Assembly: GCA_017634385.1 (NCBI GenBank) | Contig: JAGBNN010000007.1 | Location: 24,415 to 88,414 of the forward strand | Reading direction: 5' to 3' | Length of the DNA: 64,000 bases | From: Bacilli bacterium | GTDB lineage: Bacteria; Bacillota_I; Bacilli_A; RF39; UBA660 | Shown here: positions 48,625 to 59,433 of the stretch, one piece after another | Layout: each line of letters starts with the position of its first letter | Position numbering within the stretch: position 1 is the first letter of the stretch | Notes under the pieces: model-generated | Told to the model about the DNA's origin: nothing | The model's database searches: none | Seen by the model: the letters and a program-made list of their open reading frames with translations, nothing else | Translations under genes and position numbers: made by a program

Positions 48625-50164
48625 ATTTTGCTTCTTCAACTACTCTTGTTTCTCTTATTACAGTTACTTTTATAGTACCAGGATATTGCATTTCTTCTTC
48701 TATTTTATCTTTAATATCTCTAGCAACTTTTATAGTAGTTAATTCATCTATTTCTTCTGGTTTGATTATTACTCTAAGTTCTCTACCAGCTTGCATTGCG
48801 AATGCTTTCTCAACACCATCAAAATCATTTGCGATTGATTCAAGTTGTTCAAGTCTTTGAACATAATTTTCTAATGAATCATTTCTAGCTCCTGGTCTTG
48901 CTGCACTTATTGCATCTGCGATTGCTACTAAGCTTGCTATTACACTTGTAGGTTCTGTATCACCATGATGTGAAGCAATTGTATTTATTACAACTTCATC
49001 TTCATGATATTTCTTAGCTACTTGTACACCTAAGTCGACATGACTTCCTTCAGTTTCAAAATCTATTGCTTTACCTATATCATGAAGTAACCCTGCTCTT
49101 TTAGCAAGTCCTACATTTTCTCCAAGTTCTGATGCTAAAAGTCCAGATAATTCTGCAACTTCTATAGAGTGTTGTAATACATTTTGACCATAACTAGTTC
49201 TGAAATTTAATTTACCTATTGTTTCAACTAATTCTGGTTCTATCTTAGATATACCTAAACTAAATATAGCATCTTGTCCTTTTTCAACAATTTTAGTATG
49301 TATTTCTTTACAAGTTTTATCATATAATTCTTCTATTCTTCCTGGATGTATTCTTCCATCTTTTATTAAAGATTCAATAGTTACTTTAGCTATTTCTCTT
49401 CTAAGTGGATCAAATGATGAGATAACAATAGTTTCAGGAGTATCATCTATAATTAAATCTACACCTGTAACTGCTTCTATTGTTCTTATATTTCTTCCTT
49501 CTCTACCAATAATTCTACCTTTCATATCATCATTAGGTAATGCTATTGTTGAGATAGTTACTTCATTAGTAACATCTGATGCATATCTTTGCATAGCTCC
49601 TACTAACATGTCTTTTGCTTTTTTATCAACATCTAATTTTGCTTCTGCTTCTCTATCTTTTATGTAAGCAGCTATTTCTTTAGTCATTGATTCTTCAACA
49701 TGTTTCATTACTAATTTTCTTGCTTCTTCTTTAGAAAATCCTGATATTTTTTCTAATTGTTCAAGTTGTTCTTTTAGAACTTCATTTGTTTTTTCTTCCA
49801 ACTTTTGAATATCTTTTTGTCGCTCATCTAAATTATTTTCTTTTTCTGATAATAAATTTTCTCTTGTTTGTAAGATTTCATCTCTTTTATCTATACTATT
49901 TTCTCTTTGTTGTAATCTTTCTTCTAAATCTTTTATTTCTTCTTTTCTTTCTTTTATTTGTACTTCAGTTTCTTGTTTTAATTTATATTGTTCTTCTTTT
50001 AATTCTAATATAGAATCTCTTTTTATTTTATCGGCTTCTTTTTTAGCTTTTTCAATTATATTATCAGATTTTTTACCCTTTGATTTTATAAAAATAAATA
50101 CACCTACTAAAGTAAGTATAACTCCAAAAATTAATCCAAGAGTGGAAAATAATATTGTTTCCAT
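48623..50164 (-). CDS. rny: Ribonuclease Y
   Basis: A 513-residue membrane-anchored endoribonuclease: N-terminal helix (residues 3-24), a long coiled coil (about 30-190), a KH domain ([36 protein letters not shown]) and an HD domain ([38 protein letters not shown] with the metal-binding His-Asp). It starts bulk mRNA decay in Gram-positives. ATG at 50164 after GAGGTG. Confidence 0.95.
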   Translation of the reverse strand: METILFSTLGLIFGVILTLVGVFIFIKSKGKKSDNIIEKAKKEADKIKRDSILELKEEQYKLKQETEVQIKERKEEIKDLEERLQQRENSIDKRDEILQTRENLLSEKENNLDERQKDIQKLEEKTNEVLKEQLEQLEKISGFSKEEARKLVMKHVEESMTKEIAAYIKDREAEAKLDVDKKAKDMLVGAMQRYASDVTNEVTISTIALPNDDMKGRIIGREGRNIRTIEAVTGVDLIIDDTPETIVISSFDPLRREIAKVTIESLIKDGRIHPGRIEELYDKTCKEIHTKIVEKGQDAIFSLGISKIEPELVETIGKLNFRTSYGQNVLQHSIEVAELSGLLASELGENVGLAKRAGLLHDIGKAIDFETEGSHVDLGVQVAKKYHEDEVVINTIASHHGDTEPTSVIASLVAIADAISAARPGARNDSLENYVQRLEQLESIANDFDGVEKAFAMQAGRELRVIIKPEEIDELTTIKVARDIKDKIEEEMQYPGTIKVTVIRETRVVEEAK

Positions 50165-50243
50165 ATTTTCTCACCTCTTTTATGTATATATATAGTATAC
50201 AATATTAGTATAAAATTTATTGGAGATAAAGTCAAGAATTAAA

Positions 50244-50278
50244 AAATAAATAAGGCATGTAATATGCCTTATTTATTT
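50244..50278 (-). terminator. Strong intrinsic terminator
   Basis: A 15-bp perfect stem (AAATAAATAAGGCAT and complement) with a 5-base loop and T-run on the minus strand, at the end of the 91-residue protein gene. Confidence 0.88.
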
Positions 50279-50544
50279 GTATTATAATAATAATTAAATT
50301 CTGATAATTCAAGTGATAAATTCTCTAAATCATCTATTTCTTCATACGAGTCATTTTCTTCAATATATTCCTCTACTTTGAATATAAGTTCACTCATATC
50401 AACTACATTTTTATAATCTATTTTATATCTTTCTAATATATTTATTTGTTTATTAGATAAATATATATTACCAACTTTATTTAATTTATTTTCTTTAAAT
50501 GTTTCTTCGACTATTTTATCTATTTCGTCTTTATTATAATTCAT
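50269..50544 (-). CDS. Small acidic protein of unknown function
   Basis: A 91-residue protein from the ATG at 50544, six bases after GGAG; an ATG two codons earlier is too close to the ribosome site. It is helical and acidic (NYNKDEIDKIVEETFKEN, VEEYIEENDSYEEIDDLENLSLELSEF). No family recognised. It overlaps the end of the 268-residue gene upstream, whose last codons also encode its ribosome site, so the two are translated together. Confidence 0.6.
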   Translation of the reverse strand: MNYNKDEIDKIVEETFKENKLNKVGNIYLSNKQINILERYKIDYKNVVDMSELIFKVEEYIEENDSYEEIDDLENLSLELSEFNYYYNTNK

Positions 50545-51340
50545 CGTCATCTCCCATATTTAATCCATAACGTTTTACTTCGTATTCATAATATTCTTTA
50601 AACATTTGCGCAAGTAAATCTCTTCTCATTACAAAAGGACCTATTTTTAATGTAGTTTCATCTTCATGATCTGAAGAATATATACCTAAATCTGTTGCAA
50701 ATAATTCATTAAAGATATCTGTAGCTTCTTCTTTATTTGTTTTATATAAATCAAATAAGAATGCTGAAGCATCTATATAAGCTTGATTTGGATCTCCTTG
50801 ATAATAATCATGGTATTCTTGCATTTGGTTTTTTATAAACTCTAAATCTATTTTTTTATTATACATTTCATGTTCTTCTGCAAAATATGGATTTAATGTG
50901 GATAAATATTTAACTTCCCTTGAACTTAAACATTTATTAAGTAATATTTTACCATATAGATTACAATTATATGTTACCATCATTGACTCAACAGCCCTAG
51001 AAAATGGTAAATCATTTTCTAAAAATTCAGATACATCATTATAATCTTCAATTATTGGAAGTTTTTGTAATTCTTTTTTGCCATACAAAACATCTTGCAT
51101 TTTTAAAAATCTAAAGTAATCGGTAAACATTTGTGTTTCTAACAAGTACTTTGAATTTAAAAAATTAACTGTATAATTATCTCTTGTATATGAATTTAAT
51201 ACATCTAATTTAGATTTTTCTATTTCATCCATTAAATCTCTGGCTGCAAAAGAAGGAATACCTCCTAGCATTAATGAAGTAACTGTTAATGTATTTGTGA
51301 AGTTTTCTCTTATTTTATTTGCAAAATTTATATTTTCCAT
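50534..51340 (-). CDS. Soluble protein of unknown function
   Basis: A 268-residue protein, mostly helical, with TNTLTVTSLMLGGIPSFAARDLMDEIEKSKLDVLNSY near the start and an acidic end (GDDDEL). No signal peptide; a weakly hydrophobic segment at residues 17-32 is too short for a certain membrane helix. I do not recognise it. It is the first gene of a two-gene operon with the small acidic protein, behind the YnbB gene. Confidence 0.6.
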   Translation of the reverse strand: MENINFANKIRENFTNTLTVTSLMLGGIPSFAARDLMDEIEKSKLDVLNSYTRDNYTVNFLNSKYLLETQMFTDYFRFLKMQDVLYGKKELQKLPIIEDYNDVSEFLENDLPFSRAVESMMVTYNCNLYGKILLNKCLSSREVKYLSTLNPYFAEEHEMYNKKIDLEFIKNQMQEYHDYYQGDPNQAYIDASAFLFDLYKTNKEEATDIFNELFATDLGIYSSDHEDETTLKIGPFVMRRDLLAQMFKEYYEYEVKRYGLNMGDDDEL

Positions 51341-51380
51341 AATACTTTCCCCTTTTTGATATGAGATATTATACTCTTAA

Positions 51381-52607
51381 TTAATTATTTTGCAAATTTT
51401 TTACTGCTTCTTTTATTGCAAGTTTACCATATTCATATGTTAAACCACCTTGAAGATATGCAATATAAGGACTTCTAATTGGTCCATCGCAAGAAATTTC
51501 TATTGAAGAGCCTTGTGTAAATGCACCTGCAGCCATAATTACTTTGTCAACATACCCTGGCATGTCCCATGGTTCAGGTATTGCAAACGAATCAATAGGT
51601 GATCCAGCCTGTATTCCTTGGCAAAACTTAATTAATTTATCTGGATCATTAAATATTATATTTTGAACTATATCACATCTATGATCATTATATTTTGGTT
51701 CTACGTCATATCCTAAATTTTCTAATACCTTACTAGCTAGTACTGCTGTTTTAAGTGCAGATGCTACTACGGATGGTGCAAAGAATATTCCTTGAAGTAT
51801 AGATTTATTTATTCCAAGAGTTGGTCCTACTTCTCTTCCTTCACCTGGAAGTGTTAATCTTTCTCCTGCTAGATCAATTAGATCTTTTCTTCCTGCAATA
51901 TATGCACCATTTGGAGCAATTCCTCCACCTAAATTTTTTATTAAAGATCCTACTATTATATCTGCTCCTACTTCTATAGGAGTTTTATCTTCTACAAATT
52001 CACAATAACAATTATCTACCATAATTATTACTTCTTTATCTACACTTCTTATTTCTTTTATTACTTTTTCTATTTTATCGATAGTTATGCTTTTTCTTGT
52101 AGAATATCCTTTACTTCTTTGTATTTCTACTAATTTTATTTTTCTTGTGGATAAAGTTTCTTTTATTTTTTCATAATCAAAATCATTATCTATTAGATCT
52201 ATTTGTTCATAATTAATACCAAATGATTTTAAAGAACTGTCATTATCTACTATTCCTATTACCTCATGAAGTGTATCATATGGAAGTCCTGATATACTAA
52301 GCATTGTATCATTTGGTCTAAGATAAGAAAATAACGCTACTGTTAAAGCATGTGATCCGGAGATAAATTGACTTCTAACAAGTGAATCTTCTGCACCTAA
52401 CACTTCTGCAAATACTTTTTCTATTCCATCTCTTCCTATATCTGAATATCCATATCCTGTAGTTGATGAAAAATGTGCTTCTGATATTTTATTATTTCTA
52501 AAAGCATTTAAGACTTTTTCACTATTTTTTTCACACATTTTATCTATTTTATTAAATTCTTCTTTTATTTCTTCTTCTGCATCGTTAAATATTTGGTCTA
52601 TATTCAT
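51381..52607 (-). CDS. YnbB-type PLP-dependent enzyme (methionine gamma-lyase / aluminium-resistance family)
   Basis: A 408-residue fold-type I PLP enzyme. STTGYGYSDIGRDGIEKVFAEVLGAEDSLVRSQFISGSHALTVALFSYLRPND is the family start, IIMVDNCYCEFVEDKTP and ADIIVGSLIKNLGGGIAPNGAYIAG hold the PLP lysine, and GPTLGINKSILQGIFFAPSVV follows. Members were named for aluminium resistance but look like cystathionine or methionine lyases. Its ATG at 52607 has only a weak ribosome site and overlaps the upstream gene by 23 bases, so translation is probably coupled. Confidence 0.9.
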   Translation of the reverse strand: MNIDQIFNDAEEEIKEEFNKIDKMCEKNSEKVLNAFRNNKISEAHFSSTTGYGYSDIGRDGIEKVFAEVLGAEDSLVRSQFISGSHALTVALFSYLRPNDTMLSISGLPYDTLHEVIGIVDNDSSLKSFGINYEQIDLIDNDFDYEKIKETLSTRKIKLVEIQRSKGYSTRKSITIDKIEKVIKEIRSVDKEVIIMVDNCYCEFVEDKTPIEVGADIIVGSLIKNLGGGIAPNGAYIAGRKDLIDLAGERLTLPGEGREVGPTLGINKSILQGIFFAPSVVASALKTAVLASKVLENLGYDVEPKYNDHRCDIVQNIIFNDPDKLIKFCQGIQAGSPIDSFAIPEPWDMPGYVDKVIMAAGAFTQGSSIEISCDGPIRSPYIAYLQGGLTYEYGKLAIKEAVKNLQNN

Positions 52608-53067
52608 CGTTCTCAACTTCTTTCTGACTCTTTAAATTTTTCTCTATATTTTTATAAAATCTTTTTATTGTTACTTTGTTTGGTTCTTCAAAATCTGGAT
52701 CATTATTTATTATTTCTTCTCCTTCAAAGCAAGCATAATGTACATTATATCTTACTAATGCAGGATACATTTTTTTATACCATAGATATTGTTCTTTAGT
52801 TATTTGTTTTGGTATAAATATAAACATTTCTTTATTTTCGACTATTATTGGTGATAAACCTACTTTCATTAATTCTTCTGCTAATCCATAAGATGTTTTA
52901 TTTTTTTCATCTACATCTATATTATTTTTTTCCATATAATCTTCTAAATAAAACGCATGTGAATATTTTGGATTATTTGTTTCTTCTTTTGGCGCATCTT
53001 CTGGTATATTTGGAATTCTATAATATATATGTTTTCCTTCTTCTGTTATTATAAATACTTCTCTCAT
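52585..53067 (-). CDS. Soluble protein of unknown function
   Basis: A 160-residue protein: MREVFIITEEGKHIYYRIPNIPEDAPKEETNNPKYSHAFYLEDYMEKNNI, then a central hydrophobic beta stretch (VGLSPIIVENKEMFIFIPKQITKEQYLWYKKMYP) and a charged tail. No family recognised. It lies in an apparent operon SDR gene, this gene, YnbB gene, with two bases to the SDR stop and a 23-base overlap downstream. Confidence 0.6.
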   Translation of the reverse strand: MREVFIITEEGKHIYYRIPNIPEDAPKEETNNPKYSHAFYLEDYMEKNNIDVDEKNKTSYGLAEELMKVGLSPIIVENKEMFIFIPKQITKEQYLWYKKMYPALVRYNVHYACFEGEEIINNDPDFEEPNKVTIKRFYKNIEKNLKSQKEVENDEYRPNI

Positions 53068-53069
53068 AA

Positions 53070-53777
53070 TTAAACTCTCCTTATATCTCCACTTTTAATA
53101 TTACCATCATATATTAAATCTATTATATTATTTGCTACTTCTTTAGGTTCTTCTAATTTTTCTTGACCTATTCTTTTAAGTTCAGATTTTAAATAATCCG
53201 GATTCATTTCCTTTATACTTTCTGTATTTGTCCAATTTGGCATTACTCCAATTACTTTTATATTTTTAAAAGCTAATGCCATTGTTTTAGTTAGATTATT
53301 TAATGCGGCTTTTGATGCACTATAATCCATACTAATTTCACTATAAGTATCTATACTATCTGTAGATGATATATTTACTATTACTCCATTATTCATATAT
53401 TTATATAAGTATTTAACTACCAAAAATGTACCTACTACATTAACTTCAAGCACTTTCATAAATTCTTCTTTTGTTTTTTCATCTATATAATTATCCTGTG
53501 CATAAGCAGCATTATTAATTAATATATCTATATGATTATATTCTTTTAATATAATATTCCTTAAATTAATAATATCTTCTTCTTTTGTTATATCACATTT
53601 AGCAATTATGCAATTAACATTATAATTATCCACAACATAACTTTTAAGTTCTAACGCTTCTTTTTCACTTGTTAAATAAGTTATTACTATATCTAGTCCT
53701 TTACTAGCAAGATTTACTACTAATTCTTTGCCTATTCCTTTTGCAGAACCTGTAATAACTGCAACCTTTTTATCCAT
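53070..53777 (-). CDS. Short-chain dehydrogenase/reductase
   Basis: A 235-residue Rossmann enzyme from the ATG at 53777 (GTAGGTGA upstream): VAVITGSAKGIGKELVVNLAS, NNAAYAQDN, VNISSTDS with the catalytic Ser and MDYSASKAALNNLTKTMAL with the Tyr-x-x-x-Lys pair. It resembles FabG-like / YmfI-type reductases; the substrate is not determinable. First gene of the operon with the unknown protein and YnbB. Confidence 0.9.
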   Translation of the reverse strand: MDKKVAVITGSAKGIGKELVVNLASKGLDIVITYLTSEKEALELKSYVVDNYNVNCIIAKCDITKEEDIINLRNIILKEYNHIDILINNAAYAQDNYIDEKTKEEFMKVLEVNVVGTFLVVKYLYKYMNNGVIVNISSTDSIDTYSEISMDYSASKAALNNLTKTMALAFKNIKVIGVMPNWTNTESIKEMNPDYLKSELKRIGQEKLEEPKEVANNIIDLIYDGNIKSGDIRRV

Positions 53778-53806
53778 AAAAATCACCTACAAAGATTATA
53801 ACATAA

Positions 53807-53830
53807 AAAAAGAGTTATTTAACTCTTTTT
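53807..53830 (-). terminator. Intrinsic terminator of the FAD oxidoreductase gene
   Basis: A 10-bp perfect stem (AAAAAGAGTT and complement) with a 4-base loop. Confidence 0.8.
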
Positions 53831-55212
53831 AATATATCTCTAGCTGATACTAAACCAGTTGCTGCTGCTGCAACTATATTACCTGCTTTACCAGCTCCAT
53901 CTCCGATAAAATATAAATTAAATCCATCTATTTTAAATTCATTATTAGTAGTTATTTCATTTGAGAAGAATTTTATTTCAGGTCCATATAGAAGTGTTTC
54001 ATCATTATTAACACCTGGTATTATTTTATCAAGTTGTTCAAGTCCTTCAATAATATTAAGTAATATTCTATGAGGAAGTACTAATGCTAAATCTCCAGCT
54101 ACTGCATCTTTTAAAGTAGGTGTTATAAACATTTTATTTATTCTAGACCATTTACTTCTTCTACTTGATTTTAAATCTCCTAGTGTTTGGATAATTGGTT
54201 TTGAATCTCCTAATACATTTGCTATTTTAGCAATTGATTCACCATATTCCCTTGTATTAGTTACTGGTTCTGTTAAATTTACTTTTGATATAAATGCAAA
54301 ATTTGAATTATTTGATTTTATATCTTTTAATGAATGCCCATTAACACATATATATCCATAATAATTTTCTTTTGCTACAAAACCACCTGGATTAGTACAG
54401 AATGTTCTTATTTCATCTCCATATGTTTTTGTTTTTATAAATATAGTTGGATCATAAATTATATCAGTTATTTCTTGTAATATTTCTTTTCTTACTTCTA
54501 CCCTTACACCAATTTCAATACTTTTTGATAAATAAGGTATTGCATATTTATCTGCTAATTCTTGTACCCATTTAGCACCTGTTCTACCAGGAGCTACTAC
54601 TACATATTTTGATTCTAAAGATACTTTATCTCTTCCTTTTTTATAAGTTATTATATGTTTATCTTCTTTTTTACTTTCAATATCAAGTACATCAGCAGAT
54701 TCCATTATTTCTACACCTTTATCTTTTAGATATTTAGAAAATCCATCAATATAACTTGGTAAATGATCACTTCCTAAATGTTTTTGTCTTATTAATAATA
54801 GTCTCATACCTAATTTAGTACACTTTTTTTGTATTACTTTTGCTTCATCCATATTGGATGGAAAAACTTCAGCATCCATATTAAATTTATTAAATATTTT
54901 TTCTGTATCATCTACAAGCTTATATGCTGCTTCTTCTTCCATATATTTAAATAAATCTGATTTACCAAGCTTAGGTATAAAATTTAATTTACCATCAGAA
55001 AATGTTCCTGCGCCTCCATAACCAGATAATATGTTACATGGATTACAATTTTTACACTCCGTTTTTAATTTATTCATAGGACAAACTCTATTTTCTACGA
55101 ATTTTCCCTTTTCTAACATTAATATTTTTAATTTTGGATTTTTTTCTATCAATTCATATGCACAAAACAATCCTGCTGGTCCTGCGCCTACTATAGTTAC
55201 ATCATACTTCAT
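53815..55212 (-). CDS. NAD(P)/FAD-dependent oxidoreductase
   Basis: A 465-residue flavoprotein from the ATG at 55212, which has AGGAGGG upstream; codons further up are out of range. KYDVTIVGAGPAGLFCAYELI binds FAD, CPMNKLKTECKNCNPCNILSGYGGAGTFSDGKLNF is a Cys-rich loop, KYVVVAPGRTGAKW and FYFIGDGAGKAGNIVAAAATGLVSARDILKR close the FAD site. It matches the widespread COG2509-type uncharacterised FAD-dependent dehydrogenases. Single-gene unit downstream of phosphoketolase. Confidence 0.88.
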   Translation of the reverse strand: MKYDVTIVGAGPAGLFCAYELIEKNPKLKILMLEKGKFVENRVCPMNKLKTECKNCNPCNILSGYGGAGTFSDGKLNFIPKLGKSDLFKYMEEEAAYKLVDDTEKIFNKFNMDAEVFPSNMDEAKVIQKKCTKLGMRLLLIRQKHLGSDHLPSYIDGFSKYLKDKGVEIMESADVLDIESKKEDKHIITYKKGRDKVSLESKYVVVAPGRTGAKWVQELADKYAIPYLSKSIEIGVRVEVRKEILQEITDIIYDPTIFIKTKTYGDEIRTFCTNPGGFVAKENYYGYICVNGHSLKDIKSNNSNFAFISKVNLTEPVTNTREYGESIAKIANVLGDSKPIIQTLGDLKSSRRSKWSRINKMFITPTLKDAVAGDLALVLPHRILLNIIEGLEQLDKIIPGVNNDETLLYGPEIKFFSNEITTNNEFKIDGFNLYFIGDGAGKAGNIVAAAATGLVSARDILKRVK

Positions 55213-55253
55213 ATTAACCCTCCTATTTAGATTATAGCATATTCCAAAATAAA

Positions 55254-55282
55254 AATGGAAGATTATTTCTCCCATTTCCATT
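55254..55282 (-). terminator. Intrinsic terminator of xfp
   Basis: A 7-bp stem (AATGGAA and complement) with a larger loop, then TTTTTATTTT on the minus strand. Confidence 0.55.
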
Positions 55283-57617
55283 CTGATATTATTGGCATGT
55301 CTTTTCCATGTTCTTTTATATATTCTTTATGTTCTACTAACATATCCTTGCACCATTCTATTAAACTAGATGATTTATCTTCTAATTTAGGTAAATATTT
55401 TAATGCATCTATTACTAAATTAAATCTATCTATTTTATTTTGTACTCTCATATCAAAAGGTGTTGTTATTGTTCCTTCTTCTAAATATCCATGTACGTGC
55501 ATATTTTGATTTCTTCTATCATATGTTAATTGATGTATTAAAGATGGATAACCATGGAAATTGAATATTATTGGTTTATTTTTAGTAAATAATGCATCAT
55601 AATCTTCATTTGTTAATCCATGTGGATGTTTATCATTGGATACAAGTCGCATTAAATCTACTACATTTACTACTCTTATTTTTAATTTTGGAAAGTTTTC
55701 TCTTAATATCGATGTAGCTGCAAGTACTTCAAGTGTTGGAGTATCTCCTGCACATGCAAATACTATATCTGGTTCTTTTCCATCATCATTTGATGCAAAA
55801 TCAAGTATTCCTATTCCTTTTGTACAATGTTTAACAGCACTATCCATATCAAGCCATTGATATCTTGGATGTTTAGATGCTACTATTACATTTATATAAT
55901 TTTTTGTTTTTATTACATGATCAAATGTTGATAATAATGTATTTGTATCGAATGGTAAATACATTCTTACTATATCTGGTTTCTTTGTAACTAGATGATT
56001 TAAGAATCCTGGATCTTGATGAGTATATCCATTGTGATCTTGTTGCCATATATGTGATGTTAATAATATATTAAGTGATGATATATCTTCTCTCCATGGA
56101 AGTTCTTTTGTTACTTTTAACCATTTAGCGTGTTGTGATACCATTGAATCTATTATTCTTATAAATGCTTCATATGAATGTATAAATCCATGTCTTCCAG
56201 TTAAAAGATATCCTTCTAGGGCACCTTCACAAAAATGTTCTGAAAGATAAGAGTCTATAACTCTTCCATCTGATGATAAATATTCATCCGATTCATAAGT
56301 TTTATTTACCCATTGTCTATTTGTTTCTTCAAATATATGATTTAGCCTATTTGATAATGCTTCATCAGGTCCAAATACTCTGAAATTTCTATTATCTTCA
56401 TTTAATTTAATTACGTCCTTTATATATTTACCTAATTCCATCATATCTTGTTTTATATTATCACCAGGTTTATTTACTACTACTCTATAATCTTTAAAAT
56501 CAGGTATTCTTAATTCTTTTAATAATTTTCCTCCATTAGTGACTGGATTGGCACTCATTCTTTTATCACCTTTAGGAGCTAATTGTTTTAGTTCATCAAT
56601 TAATTTTCCATCACTTGTAAATAATTTTTCTGGATGATAACTTCTAAGCCATTCTTCTAATAATTTTATATTAGTTGTATCACTACTATTTACTACAATT
56701 GGTACTTGATGAGATCTAAATGTTCCTTCTATTTGTTTATTATCTACTATTTTAGGCCCTGTCCATCCTTTTGGACTTCTAAATACTATCATTGGCCACA
56801 TTGGTCTTCTTACCTTAGTATTTTTTGTATCTGCTTTTATTATTTGTATTTTTTCTACTACTTCTTCTAAAGCTTCTGCCATTTTTTCATGCATTTCAAG
56901 TGGATCAGTTCCTTCAACAAAATATGGATCCCAGCCATATCCTCTTAATAAGTTTTCTAGTTCATCATGTGATATCCTAGAAAGTATTGTCGGATTAGAT
57001 ATTTTAAATCCATTTAAATGAAGTATTGGAAGTACTACACCATCAGTAAGTGGATTTAAAAATTTATTTAAATGCCATGAAGTTGCAAGTGGTCCTGTTT
57101 CTGCTTCTCCATCTCCTACTACGCATGCTGCTATTAAGTCAGGATTATCTAGTACTGCTCCAAAAGCATGAGATAAACTATATCCAAGTTCTCCACCTTC
57201 ATTTATAGATCCTGGTGTTTCAGGAGCAACATGAGATGATATTCCACCTGGAAATGAAAATTGTTTAAATAATTTCTTTAATCCAGCCTTATCCTGAGTA
57301 ATATTTGGATATACTTCACTATATGTTCCTTCTAAATATGCATGAGATACCATTGCATTACCACCATGACCTGGTCCAGATATATATATCATATTTAAAT
57401 CATATTTATTTATTATTCTATTTAAATGTGTATATATAAAGTTTTGTCCTGGTACTGTACCAAAATGTCCTACTACATTTGCTTTTAAATCACTTGCTTC
57501 TAGTGGTCTTTCTAATAAAGGATTATCTAGTAAATATAATTGGCATACTGATAAGTAATTAGCGGCATTAAAATAATTATTTATATTTTTAAGTTCTTTA
57601 TCATTTAATACTTTCAT
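55263..57617 (-). CDS. xfp: Xylulose-5-phosphate/fructose-6-phosphate phosphoketolase
   Basis: A 784-residue thiamine-diphosphate enzyme. Family signatures are present: [70 protein letters not shown] style TPP motif (here [18 protein letters not shown]), [20 protein letters not shown] and the C-terminal [17 protein letters not shown]. It cleaves Xu5P or F6P to acetyl phosphate plus glyceraldehyde 3-phosphate or erythrose 4-phosphate, giving ATP through acetate kinase. Marks a phosphoketolase-type fermentation. The start ATG 57617 follows GTAGGTGA. Confidence 0.95.
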   Translation of the reverse strand: MKVLNDKELKNINNYFNAANYLSVCQLYLLDNPLLERPLEASDLKANVVGHFGTVPGQNFIYTHLNRIINKYDLNMIYISGPGHGGNAMVSHAYLEGTYSEVYPNITQDKAGLKKLFKQFSFPGGISSHVAPETPGSINEGGELGYSLSHAFGAVLDNPDLIAACVVGDGEAETGPLATSWHLNKFLNPLTDGVVLPILHLNGFKISNPTILSRISHDELENLLRGYGWDPYFVEGTDPLEMHEKMAEALEEVVEKIQIIKADTKNTKVRRPMWPMIVFRSPKGWTGPKIVDNKQIEGTFRSHQVPIVVNSSDTTNIKLLEEWLRSYHPEKLFTSDGKLIDELKQLAPKGDKRMSANPVTNGGKLLKELRIPDFKDYRVVVNKPGDNIKQDMMELGKYIKDVIKLNEDNRNFRVFGPDEALSNRLNHIFEETNRQWVNKTYESDEYLSSDGRVIDSYLSEHFCEGALEGYLLTGRHGFIHSYEAFIRIIDSMVSQHAKWLKVTKELPWREDISSLNILLTSHIWQQDHNGYTHQDPGFLNHLVTKKPDIVRMYLPFDTNTLLSTFDHVIKTKNYINVIVASKHPRYQWLDMDSAVKHCTKGIGILDFASNDDGKEPDIVFACAGDTPTLEVLAATSILRENFPKLKIRVVNVVDLMRLVSNDKHPHGLTNEDYDALFTKNKPIIFNFHGYPSLIHQLTYDRRNQNMHVHGYLEEGTITTPFDMRVQNKIDRFNLVIDALKYLPKLEDKSSSLIEWCKDMLVEHKEYIKEHGKDMPIISEWKWEK

Positions 57618-57724
57618 CGATTATCACCTACTATATACATTATACAGTATTTACTAAAAAAAATAAATTATAAATTAATTTCTTTTACGTACTTAATATA
57701 TTATCAAATTTATGTCAATCAAAT

Positions 57725-57753
57725 TTGACTTTTAAGCATATTTATGGTAAATT
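57725..57753 (+). promoter_or_regulatory. Promoter of the 466-residue anchored protein gene
   Basis: Plus strand -35 TTGACT (57725-57730), 17-base spacer, -10 TAAATT (57748-57753) preceded by TGG (extended -10). Confidence 0.6.
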
Positions 57754-57783
57754 ATATTGCGTTTCGACAAAGGGGTAGATTAA

Positions 57784-59184
57784 ATGAATATAATGGAATT
57801 AAGAGACAAATATGAAGTTAATTTAGGTGTTATAGAAAAATTAAAAAATTTAATACCTAGTGCATCTGATAATTACAAAAAAGTTATTATCGAATCAATT
57901 GAAAAAGTTAAAGAAGAAAATAATGAAATTATTAAAAAAATAAAGACTATTCATTATAATAATTTATCAAAAAAAGATTTTAATAAATTAATGAGAAATG
58001 ATATATCATCTAAGAAATTTGAAGAACCTAAAAAATCAACTGCAATAGAAATTCCTGAAAATAAAAAAGAAATTGTTATTGAAAAGGAAGATGCTGAAAA
58101 ATTAGTTTCAGACGTTGAAGAAAAAGAAGAAGAAGTTAAAATCATTATTGAACCAAAAGTAGAAAAAAAGATTGAAGATATTACAGAAGAATTAAAAAAA
58201 GAAAGAATTCCTTCTGAAAAATTAAGGGATGCTAAAATTGTATTTGATGGAACTTATAAATTAATTTATGATGGTGGTAAAGGTATATATGAACAAGATA
58301 TTTATGAATTTATATTAGATCATAATATATCAGAACAAAATACTGTATACAATTTTAATATTATCAAATTATTAAAAGATTTTGATATGGAAAATAATAC
58401 TAATTTATATAATAGATATATGGAAAATAAAATGTCTATTGAATATAATTTTGATAAGACTAATGTTAAAAATTATAATGAAAAACTAATTAAAAAAGTT
58501 AAAGAAATAGCTAAAAGAGAAAATAAAACTTTTGATAATGTCACTGTAATTGATAATTCAAGAAAGTTTAAGTTTAGAAAAGGATTAGTAGTAGCCGCTG
58601 CAGTAGGACTTGCTGTTCTTGGTTCATTTGGATTAAGAAAGATTAAAAAAACTGCTGATACTTCAGCTTCTACTATTAATAATACTGTTCAAGAATCAGT
58701 TATAGAAAATACTGAAGAAGTAACTGAATCTACTACAGAAAAAGTTACTGAAGAAACAAAAATAGAAAAAGAAGAAGTTGTTGTTACAACTTCAATAAAT
58801 GATGATGTTATTGATGAAGAAAAAGAAGAAATCAAAGAAGATAATTCATTAAAAATTGGTGATACTTATTCACTTGAATCTACTGATTTATATTATGCTA
58901 GTACAGATGAAACACCAAGAGGAAATACAAAATATATAAATGGTAATTATGAATATAAAGCTACTATGATTTCTGTAGTTTATAAAAATCAAGTTATGGA
59001 ACTTGTATATCAAGATTCAATTAATCTTGATGAACTTAATAAAATTTGCAAAGAAAAATATGGTGATGATGTTAAAATATCAGTTAACTTTGATTTAGTT
59101 GATACTGAAGGTAATGTTGTTACTAAATATGTTGGTTGGGTAAATGGTGAAGATACTCAAGCTGCAGTTAAAGTATTAAAATAA
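57784..59184 (+). CDS. Membrane-anchored protein with coiled coil and exported C-terminal domain
   Basis: A 466-residue protein. Residues 1-150 are highly charged helical sequence, 150-250 contain DIYEFILDHNISEQNTVYNFNIIKLLKDFD, one membrane helix lies near 270-288 (GLVVAAAVGLAVLGSFGL), then an acidic Thr/Glu-rich stalk (residues 290-355) and a small beta-rich C-terminal domain (KIGDTYSLESTDLYYASTDETPRGNTKYI ... ISVVYKNQVMELVYQDSINLDEL) outside the membrane. No family recognised. The layout (cytoplasmic charged domain, helix, stalk, small outer domain) suggests a sensor or wall-binding protein. Start ATG 57784 after GGGGT. Confidence 0.6.
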   Translation: MNIMELRDKYEVNLGVIEKLKNLIPSASDNYKKVIIESIEKVKEENNEIIKKIKTIHYNNLSKKDFNKLMRNDISSKKFEEPKKSTAIEIPENKKEIVIEKEDAEKLVSDVEEKEEEVKIIIEPKVEKKIEDITEELKKERIPSEKLRDAKIVFDGTYKLIYDGGKGIYEQDIYEFILDHNISEQNTVYNFNIIKLLKDFDMENNTNLYNRYMENKMSIEYNFDKTNVKNYNEKLIKKVKEIAKRENKTFDNVTVIDNSRKFKFRKGLVVAAAVGLAVLGSFGLRKIKKTADTSASTINNTVQESVIENTEEVTESTTEKVTEETKIEKEEVVVTTSINDDVIDEEKEEIKEDNSLKIGDTYSLESTDLYYASTDETPRGNTKYINGNYEYKATMISVVYKNQVMELVYQDSINLDELNKICKEKYGDDVKISVNFDLVDTEGNVVTKYVGWVNGEDTQAAVKVLK

Positions 59185-59209
59185 AAATCAATTCATTAGA
59201 ATTGATTTT
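59184..59209 (+). terminator. Intrinsic terminator
   Basis: An 11-bp perfect stem (AAAATCAATTC and complement), 4-base loop and T-run on the plus strand, overlapping the 3' end of the small minus-strand gene. Confidence 0.8.
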
Positions 59210-59210
59210 T

Positions 59211-59369
59211 TTATTTATCCAATTTTTTTATACCTATTATTAATAATATAATTCCTAATATTGCAACTGGAATATAAATATAATCTGGTATTTTTATTAT
59301 AACTCTATCTACTATTGCTAAAATTACATAAATTAAGATTCCAATCGTAATTAATAAATTCTTTTTCAT
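59211..59369 (-). CDS. Small two-helix membrane protein
   Basis: A 52-residue ORF starting MKKNLLITIGILIYVILAIV with AGGTGA upstream and TAA stop. Two hydrophobic helices (about residues 4-20 and 30-46) are separated by DRVIIKIPDYIYI. It lies between convergent or divergent plus-strand genes. No family recognised. Confidence 0.6.
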   Translation of the reverse strand: MKKNLLITIGILIYVILAIVDRVIIKIPDYIYIPVAILGIILLIIGIKKLDK

Positions 59370-59433
59370 ATTTATCACCTATATTCATTATAACATAAAT
59401 TGTGATATAATAAGTTTATAAATAGGAGGATAT